Shown here: positions 50,486 to 59,878 of the stretch, piece by piece
Layout: every line of letters begins with the position of its first letter
Numbering within the stretch: the stretch's first letter is position 1
DNA from: JALORV01 sp963780715
Lineage (GTDB): Bacteria; Pseudomonadota; Gammaproteobacteria; Burkholderiales; Burkholderiaceae_F
Reading direction: 5' to 3'
Assembly (NCBI GenBank): GCA_963780715.1
Contig: CAWADK010000015.1
Location: 62,001 to 126,000, forward strand
Length of the DNA: 64,000 nt
Notes under the pieces: model-generated
The model's database searches: none
Told to the model about the DNA's origin: nothing
The model's input: only the letters and a program-made list of their open reading frames with translations
Made by a program: the position numbers and the translations under genes

Positions 50486-53111
50486 ATGATCGAGTCGACT
50501 GCCACTGCTGTCACGTACCTGTTCTCGGATATCGAGGGCAGCACGCGGCTTTGGGAATCCGAGCCGGCGCGCGCCGCGCGCACGCTGGCATGGCACGACG
50601 AACTTTCGCGCACGGTCGTCCAGAGACATCACGGGACGGTTGTCAAGATGACCGGCGACGGCCTCCACGCCGCCTTCGATGACCCGGTGGAGGCCGTCGC
50701 TGCGGTGCTGGAACTGCAGATTGGCCTGGCTTCGACCGGCGTCGACCTGGCGCCGCTGAGTGTGCGATGTGGCCTGCACATGGGTGCCGATCAGCGGCGC
50801 GACAACGACTACTTCGGTCCCGCGGTCAACCGCGCGGCACGCATCATGAGTGCGGCGCACGGCGGGCAAGTCCTGCTGTCCGCGGCCGTTGCCGGGTGCG
50901 TGGCCGGTCGGTTGCCGGCCAGCGCCATGCTGCGTGACCTCGGGCTGGTGCGCCTGCGCGACCTGTCGAGCCCGGAACAGCTTTTCCAACTCGTCCACCC
51001 GTCGCTGCGCGCGGAGTTCCCGGCGCTGCGCTCGCTGGCGAGCACGCCAAACAACCTGCCGCAGCAGATCAGCAGCTTTGTCGGGCGCGAGCACGACATG
51101 GAGCAGGTCCACAGCCTGCTGCGCAAGCACCGTCTCGTGACACTGCTTGCGATGGGCGGCATCGGGAAATCGCGGCTGTCGGTGCAGCTCGGGGCCGACG
51201 TTCTCGACGAATTTGCCGACGGGGTGTGGCTGGTGGAGCTTGCGCCCCTGGTCGACGGCCGCGAGCTTCCCCAGGCCGTCGCGACCGTGCTTGGCGTCAA
51301 GGTGGAGACCGGTTCAAGCCTGCTGGATGCGCTCGTCCGCCATGTTCAGGTGCGCCAACTGCTCCTGCTGCTGGACAACTGCGAGCACGTCATCCAGGCG
51401 GCGGCGGACCTGGCCAAGGCCCTGCTGCAGGCAGGCCCGGGAGTAAAAATCCTGGCGACTACACGCGACGCATTGCAGCTTGCCGGCGAAGCCGTCTACC
51501 ACCTGCAGCCGCTGCCCGTGCCGACGGCCCAGGACGTGGCGCCAGCGCAGCTTGCGCAGCACGCCTCCGTGCAACTGTTCCTTGACCGTGCGACGTCCGT
51601 TCAGCCGTCGTTCAAGTTGACCGATCGGCTCGCGGGACCGGTGGCGGAAATTTGCCGGCGGCTCGACGGTATCCCTCTCGCGCTCGAGCTGGCGGCGGCG
51701 CGCGCGCGTTCGCTCCCGGTGGAGGCAATTGCGGCCCGGCTCGATCAGCGCTTCCGAGTGCTGATTGCCGGCGACCGCACCGTGCTGCCGCGGCAGCGCA
51801 CCCTGCGCGCGTTGATCGACTGGAGCCACGATCTTCTTACCGCCGAAGAGCGGGCGGTGTTCCGGCGGCTGTCCGTGTTTGCCGGCGGCTGGACCGTCGC
51901 GGCCGCCGAGGCGGTTGCCGCAGGGAGTCCCGTTGCGATGGAAGAGAGTGCTGGACACTCTGTCCAGTCTGGTGGAAAAGTCGCTGGTCGTGATGGACAT
52001 CGAAAGTGGCCGCTACCGGATGCTCGACACGGTGCGCCACTACGCGCGGGAGCAGCTGGAACAGTCGGGCGAGGGGACCCTGGTTCGCGACCGCCATCTT
52101 GACTACTTCGTTGCATTGACCGAGGAAGCACGGCCCGCTCTGACCGGCCCGGACCAGACCATGTGGCTGGGCCGGCTCGACAAGGAAGGTGATGACATTC
52201 TCAGCGCGCATCAGCATGCGCGCGTGTCGCCGACGGGTGGGCCGAGCGACTTGCGACTCGCGTTCGCCATGCGCCCGTACTTCATACATCGGGGCCTGGT
52301 GGTGCTTGGCTATCAGTTTGCGGTGGAAGCACTGGCGCATTCCGGCGCGCAGAGCCGTGATCTGCTGCGGTGTCAGGCGCTGCACGTTGCGGGACAGCTG
52401 TGCTGCTTTCTCGGGCGCTATCCGGAGGCGATCAATCACCTGACCGAAAGCGCGGCGATTGCCGACGAGATCGGTGACGCGACCCGCCGGATGGCGGTCG
52501 AGATCCCCCTCGGCATGGCCTACCACGGACTGGGCGACCTGCCCGCGGCGCGCGGACACTTCGAGCGAAGCGTGCAACTGGCAGAAGCGCTGGGCAATGC
52601 GCATCAGATCCTCGCTGCGTTGAATGGACTGGCACAGGTGCTTCGTGCCAGCGGCGACAACGCGCAGGCAAGGTCGCTCTACGAGCGGGTTCTGGCTGCC
52701 GCACGTGCAGTCGGTGACTCGTCCAGCACGGCCATTGCGCTGCTCAACCTGTGCATGGTCGCCATCGACGCAGGCCATGGCTCGGAAGCGCGAGGGCGGT
52801 TGCTGGAGGTGATGACCATGGCGGCTGGCGGGCAGGTCGCGCAAAGTGCACTCGAAGTTTCGGTGGGACTCGCGGCCCGCCGGCAAGAGTGGGCGTTGGC
52901 GGCCGAACTGTTTGGCACCGCGGAGGCGCTCACCCTGCGCACCGGTCTGCGTCGCGATGGTGCAGACGAAGCTTTTCTTGGGCCGCTCATGGAGCAGACG
53001 CGAGCGGCGCTGGGCCCCGAGCGGTACGCGAAAATTGAGGAGAGTGGTCGCTGCCTGCCCTTGCCGGACGCGCTGTCGCGCGCCCGTACCTGGCTTGAAA
53101 CCTGGAACTAG
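50486..53111 (+). CDS. Class III nucleotide cyclase - NB-ARC-like ATPase - TPR regulator (one-base frame break)
   Basis: A large multidomain protein of about 874 residues. Residues about 10-170 form a class III cyclase homology domain with both metal-binding aspartates in LFSDIEGSTRLWE and VVKMTGDGLHAAF, and FGPAVNRAARIMSAAHGGQ. An ATPase follows (SFVGREHDMEQV, Walker A LLAMGGIGKSRLS, LLLLDNCEHV), then IPLALELAAARARSLPVE and a winged-helix stretch (WSHDLLTAEERAVFRRLSVFAGGWT). TPR-like helices fill the rest. Near 51941-51950 one extra base splits the frame between SPVAMEE and VLDTLSSLVEKSLVV. Such proteins act as signal-dependent regulators; ligand and targets are unknown. Divergent from prfB. 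Confidence 0.83.
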
Positions 53112-53142
53112 CGGCCCTCGCCTGCGCGACGACCACCCTCTG

Positions 53143-53595
53143 TCATTCGTTGAAGATGTACGGATCGAACGGCGCGACCGCCGCGCCCCGCTCGTCGACC
53201 AGCCGCACCGTGTACTTGAAGACGCCGCGCCGCGTGTTGCGGTTCAGACAGGTGAACTGCATGCCGTTCGCAGTGCGCCGGCAGTCGACCACCTCAGCCT
53301 GTCCCCTCGGTGTGCCGCCGCGTTTCGGGTCCTGGAGGGCAGCTTCGTTGACCTCGCCGTCGATCGTGATGCCGTTGTCGGCGAAACGATACTTCGCGTC
53401 CCGCGGCAGGCGCCAGTTGATGACAACGTCGCGCTTGCCGCGAGCGAAGTGCGCCGGATCGGGCTGGACGGCGACGACACCGTTGGTCAGCGTGACGACT
53501 GGCCGATCGTTCGCCGGCGTGTCGGATTGCGCCATGACGGCACACCCGGCACCGACCAGCGCGACCAGCGAAACCGCGTAGACAAGACGTTTCAT
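53143..53595 (-). CDS. Small exported protein, unknown
   Basis: A 150-residue protein with a signal peptide (MKRLVYAVSLVALVGAGCAVMAQ). A Cys at residue 18 lies in a non-canonical lipobox, so cleavage after AMAQ-type sequence by signal peptidase I is as likely as lipidation. The mature part is beta-rich with two Cys (DCRRT, FTCLNR) and ends VAPFDPYIFNE. I do not recognise the family; relatives are annotated only as hypothetical. It faces the 3' end of the cyclase gene. Confidence 0.65.
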   Translation of the reverse strand: MKRLVYAVSLVALVGAGCAVMAQSDTPANDRPVVTLTNGVVAVQPDPAHFARGKRDVVINWRLPRDAKYRFADNGITIDGEVNEAALQDPKRGGTPRGQAEVVDCRRTANGMQFTCLNRNTRRGVFKYTVRLVDERGAAVAPFDPYIFNE

Positions 53596-53710
53596 GCTCT
53601 CCGCTCCTTCGAGTTGCTCGTTCCCCGTTGAATAGCTCTCCCGCTTTTCACGAAACGGGATGGCATCCGCCTCCGGCGGGGCCTGACTTTCACCGCTTCA
53701 GGGTCTCTCG
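53596..53710. other. Gap before recJ
   Basis: 115 bases between the recJ 3' end and the start of the exported-protein gene, both leftward. It holds a GCCTCCGGCGGGGC stem-like stretch but no T-run or clear promoter. Confidence 0.35.
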
Positions 53711-55417
53711 TCAACCCGAAGATTCACAAAGTTCGACGACCAGCGTCAAGCGCCGCTGCCCCAGATAGTCGTCGACAGCTGGCCGGAATGCCAGGCGCGC
53801 GCGGCGTGGCAGTTGCTCTATGCGGCGGAAGTAAATGCCACTGAACCGCCGGCCATTGAACTCCAGGCTCAGCTTCAGGTGCCGGTCCTTGACCAGGCGC
53901 TGCTCGACGACGTCGAACTCCTGGTCGAAGAGTGGTGCCGGAAAGCCCTGCCCCCAGACATGCTGGTCGCACGCCTCGACCAGGGCGAACGTGAAGTCGC
54001 CGGGTTCGAGCGGACCGTCGGTAGCGACGGTTCGCTCGAAGATCGAGCGGTCGCAGGAGGCGCGCGTTGCCTCCTCGAAAGCGGCAGCAAAGCCCTCGTA
54101 GTGCTCCGCTGCAAGCGTCAGGCCGGCCGCCATTGCGTGGCCGCCGAAGCGTTTGACGAGTGTCGGATCGAATTTCGTGACGAGATCGAGTGTGTCGCGC
54201 AGGTGGATGCCCTCGATCGATCGGCCCGAGCCGCGCAGTTCCGCGTCGCCGGCGCGGGCGAACGCGATCGTGGGGCGATGAAATCTTTCCTTGATGCGGG
54301 AGGCGACCAGCCCGACTACGCCCTGGTGCCAGGACTCGTCGAACAGGCAAATGGTGCTGCGCCGTTGCACATCGGCGGCATCGAGCGCCGCAAGGGCGTC
54401 GAGCTGCATGTCGCCTTCGATCGCGCGCCGCTCGCGGTTCAGTTCGTCGAGCTGGCGCGCCAGCTCCATGGCCCGTTCGAAGCTGTCGGTCGTGAGGCAC
54501 TCGATGCCGACAGTCATGTCGGTCAGGCGTCCCGCGGCGTTGATGCGTGGTCCGATCGCGAAGCCGAGATCCGCGGCGCGCGCGCTGCGTGCCTCGCGGC
54601 CAGCCACCTGGAACAGGGCAGCGATGCCAGGGTGCAGGCGTCCAGTGCGGATGCGCTGCAGTCCCTGCGATACCAGCACACGATTGTTGTGGTCGAGCCG
54701 CACGACGTCGGCAACGGTGCCGAGCGAGACGAGGTCCAGCAGGGTATCGAGCCGTGGCTGCGACGCCGCGTCGAAGCGGCCACGCGCGCGAAGTTCGGCC
54801 CGCAGCGCCAACAGAACGTAGAACATGACTCCGACGCCGGCCAGGTGCTTGCTCGGGAAGCCGCACCCTGGCTGGTTCGGATTGACGATGCAGGCCGCGG
54901 CCGGCAGCACCGCGCCCGGCAGGTGGTGATCGGTGATCAGCACCTCGATGCCGAGGTCGTTTGCGCGGGCCACGCCCTCCACACTCGCGATGCCGTTGTC
55001 CACCGTGATCAGCAGGTCGGGCGATCGCTGCGCGGCGAGTTCGACGATCTCCGGCGTCAGGCCGTAGCCATACTCGAAACGGTTGGGCACCAGGTAGTCG
55101 ATCGTGGCCTGGGTCCCGGCCGCAAGCATGCGCAGGCCGCGCAGGCCGACCGCACAGGCGGTGGCGCCATCGCAGTCGTAGTCCGCCACGATCAGCAGGT
55201 TCGCATCGGCCTCGATGGCGTCGGCGAGCAAGGTGGCGGCTTCGTTCACATGCGCCAGCGCGGCAGGGGCGGTCAGTCCTTCGAGTGAAAGCCGCAGGTC
55301 GGCCTCAGAGGTGACACCGCGCGCGGCGAGTGCCCGCGCCAGCGGACCGGGCAGGCCGCCGGCAGCGAGCCGGCGGGCGACCGCGGGATCGAAGTCCCGA
55401 CGGACGAAAGACGTCAT
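53711..55417 (-). CDS. recJ: Single-stranded-DNA-specific exonuclease RecJ
   Basis: A 568-residue 5'-3' exonuclease for recombination and mismatch repair. DHH-family motifs are present: VADYDCDGATA (I), VDNGIAS, ITDHHLPGAVLP (III, the DHH), then the DHHA1 part with FGGHAMAAGLTL and the OB-like C-terminal domain. The ATG at 55417 overlaps the stop of the RpfE-type gene (ATGA). Confidence 0.95.
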   Translation of the reverse strand: MTSFVRRDFDPAVARRLAAGGLPGPLARALAARGVTSEADLRLSLEGLTAPAALAHVNEAATLLADAIEADANLLIVADYDCDGATACAVGLRGLRMLAAGTQATIDYLVPNRFEYGYGLTPEIVELAAQRSPDLLITVDNGIASVEGVARANDLGIEVLITDHHLPGAVLPAAACIVNPNQPGCGFPSKHLAGVGVMFYVLLALRAELRARGRFDAASQPRLDTLLDLVSLGTVADVVRLDHNNRVLVSQGLQRIRTGRLHPGIAALFQVAGREARSARAADLGFAIGPRINAAGRLTDMTVGIECLTTDSFERAMELARQLDELNRERRAIEGDMQLDALAALDAADVQRRSTICLFDESWHQGVVGLVASRIKERFHRPTIAFARAGDAELRGSGRSIEGIHLRDTLDLVTKFDPTLVKRFGGHAMAAGLTLAAEHYEGFAAAFEEATRASCDRSIFERTVATDGPLEPGDFTFALVEACDQHVWGQGFPAPLFDQEFDVVEQRLVKDRHLKLSLEFNGRRFSGIYFRRIEQLPRRARLAFRPAVDDYLGQRRLTLVVELCESSG

Positions 55418-56407
55418 TCGGCCAGTACCTCGGCAAGGGAGTGATGGCGCCACAGCTTCAAGCGATCGACCGGTCGCGTATGCCAATGCCGAAGCCGGTG
55501 GCGACCGGACAGCACAAGTTCAAATTCGGCCTTCGGGAGCGCGGCAAGGCGGCGGTCGATGCTCGCCATCGCCGCGAGCCACGCTGGCCAGTCGGCGTTC
55601 AGGCTGGCCCGCAGCGCATCGTCCCACACCAGCAGCGCATCGCCGTCGGGCGTGGTGTCACTCGTGCCGGCATGGGCGCCCGCCGCGTGCGCCGCTCCAC
55701 GCAATTCAGGCCGGTTGCTATGAACTCGCGGCCAGGGCATGTGAGTCAACGGCTTCCAGGTGCCTCCGCCGTGCAACCAGAGACCATTGACGATCGGGAG
55801 GCCACGCGTCTCGCGCGCTTCGTTGACGGGATGTGCATGCCAGCGCATCTGGATGGCGTTGTGCAGCCGGCTCCAGCGCAGGGTGTCGGCGGAGCTCATG
55901 GCCGGAAGCGGCAAGGGTGCGCCGGCCATCGCCGTGAGTGGTGGCGGCCGCAGGGACCAGGGCTGCGCGCTCCGCATGAACCACTCGTCGCCGACACGCT
56001 GCAACTCGCACTGCGCATCCGCACAGAGTTCATTGGCCGCTGCGAGGAGGTCCTCGGCTTCGGCTTCGCTCAGCGGTGCGTCGTGGAGCGAGCTGCACGA
56101 TGAGCGAATCACGACCCAGCGCGATGTGGATCGGGTCAGCGCGCCAGATCATCTGCGAGGTCTCACGGCGACCGGTCAAGGCGGCCCAGGCGTACGGAGC
56201 CGTCGGCGCGCGACCGTGGGTGCCGAAGACCTCGCGCGCGAGCCAGTGATCGTCCGGAGCAGGATCCTCGTCTGACGCGGACCACTCGCCCGCAGGCGTC
56301 GCGCGTGCGACGATCCGGCCGAGTGTCGGTGCCTGCAGCGCCGCGCCGAGCTCGGCGGCGAGGGGAGTTGGAGTCAGCGCACCGGGAAGCATCAGTGTCA
56401 AGCGCAT
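55414..56407 (-). CDS. RpfE-type / phosphoglycerate-mutase-like regulatory protein (one-base frame break)
   Basis: The N-terminal part (MRLTLMLPGALTPTPLAAELGAAL, then DDHWLAREVFG and TSQMIWRADPIHIALGRD) reads to about 56090. Near 56081-56095 one extra base shifts the frame, and HDAPLSEAEAEDLLAAANEL, GLWLHGGGTW and LWRHHSLAEVLAE follow to 55414. Together they form a protein of about 330 residues of the kind annotated as cofactor-independent phosphoglycerate mutase or RpfE-type regulator beside recJ in Betaproteobacteria. Catalytic residues of true phosphoglycerate mutase are not evident. An ATG three codons upstream (56416) is also possible. Confidence 0.72.
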
Positions 56408-56507
56408 TTGCGCCATTCTAGGGTCGGGGCGCTACCGCCCCATGCTCAGTGCGCCGGCGCAGTGTTCCTCTTGGATACAATCGTTCGGCTTTCGGCGGCA
56501 CACTGAC

Positions 56508-57761
56508 TTGAATCTTCCCTACGAACTTCGCATCGGGCTGCGCTACACGCGCGCCGGACGGCGCGCGCGTCGTCGCAACGGGTTCATCTCGTTCATCTCG
56601 GGCATATCGATGCTGGGCATTGCGCTTGGCGTGATGGCCCTGATCGTCGTGCTTTCGGTGATGAATGGCTTCGTGTCGCAGGTGCGTGACCGCATGCTGT
56701 CGGTGGTCTCGCACGTCGAGGTGTTTGCCCTCGGTGACCCGATCGACTGGCGTCTGGTCGAGCGCGAGGCGCGCCGGAACCCGGAGGTCCTCGGCGCCGC
56801 GCCCTACGTCAACGCGCAGGCCCTGCTGACGCGTGGCGATGCGGTGCGCGGTGTCTTGGTCCGCGGTGTCGACCCCGCCGCGGAGCCGGCGGTGTCGGAC
56901 ATCGCCTCGCTGGTCCGGGGGCAGCCGCTAGCCGCACTGAAGGATGGCGAGTTCGGCATCGTGCTGGGCGGCGAGCTCGCGCGGGCGCTGGGTGTGAGTC
57001 TGGGCGAGAAGATCACGCTGATCGCGCCACAGGGCCAGGTCACTCCGGCGGGCGTGGTGCCGCGACTCAAGCAGTTCACGCTGACCGGGACGTTCGACTC
57101 GGGACACTACGAATACGACAGCGCGCTGGCGCTGATACACATCGGTGACGCCCAGCGGCTGTTCCGGATCGAAGGTCCGACCGGTGTGCGGCTCAAGCTG
57201 ACCGACATGCACCGCGCCCCGGAAGTTGCCGCGCAGCTCGCCAAGACGCTGCCGCCCAATCTCCTGGTGCGCGACTGGACCCGGCAGAACCGCAGCTGGT
57301 TCGCCGCCGTGCAGGTCGAAAAACGCATGATGTTCATCATCCTGGCGCTGATCGTCGCGGTGGCCGCCTTCAACCTCGTCTCGACGCTGGTGATGACCGT
57401 CACCGAGAAGCAGGCCGACATCGCGATCCTGCGCACGTTGGGCGCGACGCCGTCGAGCATCATGGCCGTGTTTATCGTGCAGGGTGCGCTGATCGGCGTG
57501 CTCGGTACGCTGCTGGGCGTCGCCGGGGGGCTCTTCATTGCGAACAATCTCGACCGGATATTCCCGACGATCGAGCGCATTGCCGGCTTTCCGCTGATTC
57601 CCAAGGACATCTACTTCATCAGCTCGCTGCCGTCCGACCCGCGGGCGAGCGACATCGTGCCGATCGCGGTGATCTCGATCGTGCTGTCGCTGGTGGCGAC
57701 CCTATACCCGAGCTGGCGGGCGTCGCGCGTGCGGCCGGCCGAGGCGCTGCGCTATGACTGA
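56508..57761 (+). CDS. lolC: Lipoprotein-releasing ABC transporter permease (LolC/LolE)
   Basis: A 417-residue inner-membrane permease of the FtsX-like family that hands mature lipoproteins to LolA. Four membrane helices: one near residue 30-50 (GISMLGIALGVMALIVVLSV) and three at the C-terminus (FIILALIVAVAAFNLVSTL, VFIVQGALIGVLGTLLG, IVPIAVISIVLSLVATLYP), flanking a periplasmic domain. The ending YPSWRASRVRPAEALRYD is the LolC/E signature. The TTG at 56508 begins at the conserved NLPYELRIGLRYTRA; a TACAAT box at 56476-56481 lies between it and an earlier ATG, supporting the TTG. It overlaps lolD by 8 bases. Confidence 0.92.
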   Translation: MNLPYELRIGLRYTRAGRRARRRNGFISFISGISMLGIALGVMALIVVLSVMNGFVSQVRDRMLSVVSHVEVFALGDPIDWRLVEREARRNPEVLGAAPYVNAQALLTRGDAVRGVLVRGVDPAAEPAVSDIASLVRGQPLAALKDGEFGIVLGGELARALGVSLGEKITLIAPQGQVTPAGVVPRLKQFTLTGTFDSGHYEYDSALALIHIGDAQRLFRIEGPTGVRLKLTDMHRAPEVAAQLAKTLPPNLLVRDWTRQNRSWFAAVQVEKRMMFIILALIVAVAAFNLVSTLVMTVTEKQADIAILRTLGATPSSIMAVFIVQGALIGVLGTLLGVAGGLFIANNLDRIFPTIERIAGFPLIPKDIYFISSLPSDPRASDIVPIAVISIVLSLVATLYPSWRASRVRPAEALRYD

Positions 57762-58437
57762 ACAGGCCATCCTGTCGGCGCGCGCGGTCCGCAAGTCGTA
57801 TCGCGAAGGACCGCTCGCGGTGGACGTGCTGCGCGGTGCATCGCTCGATGTCGCGCCGGCGGAGATCGTCGCGATCGTCGGCGCCTCGGGGTCGGGCAAG
57901 AGCACGCTGCTGCACGTGCTGGGTGGACTCGACGCGCCCGACGACGGTGTCGTGATGATCGGTGGGGGAGACCTCGCGCGGCTGAGCGACGCCGAGCGCG
58001 GCCGGGTGCGCAACGAGCGCCTGGGCTTCGTCTACCAGTTCCACCACCTGCTGCCCGAGTTCACTGCCATCGACAATGTCGCGATGCCGCTCGCGATCCG
58101 CCGCATGCCGCTCGCCGAGGCGCGCCGCGTCGCGCAGGAGGCGCTGGCGTCGGTCGGCCTCGCGGAGCGGGTGCAGCATCATCCGACCGAACTGTCGGGC
58201 GGTGAGCGCCAGCGGACGGCGATTGCGCGCGCCATCGTGACGCGGCCTGCCTGCGTACTGGCCGACGAACCGACCGGCAACCTCGACCGGGACACGGCGC
58301 GCGCGGTCTTCGACGTGTTCGTCGAGCTCGCCCAGCGCAGCCGCACCGCGGTGGTCATCGTCACCCACGATCCTGAAATGGCCGCACGCTGCGATCGCGT
58401 GCTGCGCCTGGCGCACGGTCAGCTGAGCCCGGCCTGA
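57754..58437 (+). CDS. lolD: Lipoprotein-releasing ABC transporter ATPase
   Basis: A 227-residue ABC ATPase powering LolC/E. Walker A GASGSGKSTLLHVLGGLD, Q-loop FVYQFHHLLPEF (the LolD-type HHLLPEF), signature LSGGERQRTAIARAI, Walker B CVLADEPTGNLD and H-loop VTHDPE are all present. Its 3' end overlaps that of the convergent DUF2062 gene by 19 bases. Confidence 0.95.
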   Translation: MTEQAILSARAVRKSYREGPLAVDVLRGASLDVAPAEIVAIVGASGSGKSTLLHVLGGLDAPDDGVVMIGGGDLARLSDAERGRVRNERLGFVYQFHHLLPEFTAIDNVAMPLAIRRMPLAEARRVAQEALASVGLAERVQHHPTELSGGERQRTAIARAIVTRPACVLADEPTGNLDRDTARAVFDVFVELAQRSRTAVVIVTHDPEMAARCDRVLRLAHGQLSPA

Positions 58438-58991
58438 TTCGAACGGACGCTGGCCGCGCGGCGCCGCCGATGCCAGGCGCGCCGCAGGTGCGCGCTCCAG
58501 AGCGTGCGGACCACGACGTATCCGAGCGCGGCCAGCAGGCAGGCGAGCAGCAGCACGCCAAATGCCAGCGGCGGCCCGAGCCCGATCGCCCACTCACCCA
58601 TGGCCCGCACCCACTGGCCGGCGTGGGCCCAGTCCATCTCCGGCGGAGTGGTCACCGGATGCGTGGCCGACGAACGCAGGACAAAGGAGCCGAGTTCGTA
58701 CGCGATGAGGTAAAGCGGCACGATCGTCAGCGGATTCGTATAGAGCGTCGTGACCAGGGCGAGCGGCAGGTTGACGCGGAAGAAAAGGCAAGCGATGCCG
58801 GCACCGATCATCTGCAGCGGGCCGGGAATCAGGCCGCAGAAGAGTCCGACCGCCACCCCGCCGGCAGCTGAGCGACGGTTGAGATGCCAGAGCGATGGGT
58901 GGAACAGGCTGTCGCCGAACATCGCAAAGACGCGAACCTCGCGCACCTTGTCGACGTTCGGCATCACCTTGCGAAAGAACTTGCGGGGCAT
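58419..58991 (-). CDS. DUF2062 domain membrane protein
   Basis: A 190-residue protein of three to four helices with the DUF2062 core: HPSLWHLNRRSAAGGVAVGLFCGLIPGP, then QMIGAGIACLFFRVNLPLAL and YTNPLTIVPLY. The C-terminus is basic (HLRRAWHRRRR). Function is unknown, although the family often sits beside lolCD and comEC. It is convergent with lolD and divergent from tatD. Confidence 0.9.
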   Translation of the reverse strand: MPRKFFRKVMPNVDKVREVRVFAMFGDSLFHPSLWHLNRRSAAGGVAVGLFCGLIPGPLQMIGAGIACLFFRVNLPLALVTTLYTNPLTIVPLYLIAYELGSFVLRSSATHPVTTPPEMDWAHAGQWVRAMGEWAIGLGPPLAFGVLLLACLLAALGYVVVRTLWSAHLRRAWHRRRRAASVRSNQAGLS

Positions 58992-59068
58992 GTCGGGAGT
59001 CTAGACGCCGGTCGGCCGGCCCAGAGGTCGGGCGCCCGCCCATGGCATCCGTGCTTACACTCGGTTCA

Positions 59069-59875
59069 ATGTGGATCGACACGCACTGCCACCTGGACGC
59101 GGATGAGTTCGATGCGGACCGCGAGGACGTCGTGGCGCGCGCGCGTGCTGCGGGCGTCGCGATGCTGGTGATGCCGACCGGACACATCGACGAGGAACCG
59201 AAGGTGCGCGCGCTTGCCGAGCGCCACGGTTTCGCCTACGCGCTCGGGCTGCATCCGCTCTGGCTCGAGGGCGCCGGAGACAATGATCTGGCGCGCCTGC
59301 GCTCCGCGGTACTTGCGGCGCGCGCCGACCCGCGCTTCGTCGCTGTGGGGGAGATCGGCATCGACACGGTCGACGCGCGCACCGACGTGGCCCGGCAGGA
59401 GTTCTTTTTCCGCGAACAGCTGCGGATCGCGCGCGACGCCGCGGTTCCTGTCATCGTCCATGTGCGGCGCTCGGCGGACCTGCTGCTCAAGCATCTGCGC
59501 CGCATCGAAGTGCCCGGAGGAATCATCCACGCCTTCAACGGCAGCGCGCAGCAGGCGCAGCAGTTCATCGCGCTGCAGTTCAGGCTTGGCTTTGGCGGCG
59601 CGGCGACGTACTCCGGCTCACTGCGGATCCGGCGCCATGCGGCCGTGCTGCCCGGCGAGGCGGTCGTGCTGGAAACCGATGCGCCGTACATTCCGCCCGT
59701 CTGGCGGCGCAGCGACGGACAGGTCGGCAGGACCGAGCCGGCCGACGTGGCGCGCATCGCGATCGAAGTGGCTTCGCTGCGCGGCATCGATCTCGAAACG
59801 CTGGCGAGGATCAATCGTGCCAATGCGATCGCCGCCCTGCCGCGGCTCGAACCGCTACTGAGCATGGAGGCGTAA
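59069..59875 (+). CDS. TatD family metal-dependent deoxyribonuclease
   Basis: A 268-residue TIM-barrel hydrolase. MWIDTHCHLDADEFDADRE has the metal-binding HxH; further ligands are in AVGEIGIDTVD, VIVHVRRSADLL, GGIIHAFNGSAQQ and LETDAPYIPP. TatD enzymes act as 3'-5' DNA exonucleases or peptidases. The ATG at 59069 is chosen because similarity begins there. A TACACT box at 59056-59061 would start transcription almost at the ATG, so a leaderless message is possible. Confidence 0.92.
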   Translation: MWIDTHCHLDADEFDADREDVVARARAAGVAMLVMPTGHIDEEPKVRALAERHGFAYALGLHPLWLEGAGDNDLARLRSAVLAARADPRFVAVGEIGIDTVDARTDVARQEFFFREQLRIARDAAVPVIVHVRRSADLLLKHLRRIEVPGGIIHAFNGSAQQAQQFIALQFRLGFGGAATYSGSLRIRRHAAVLPGEAVVLETDAPYIPPVWRRSDGQVGRTEPADVARIAIEVASLRGIDLETLARINRANAIAALPRLEPLLSMEA

Positions 59876-59878
59876 CCC

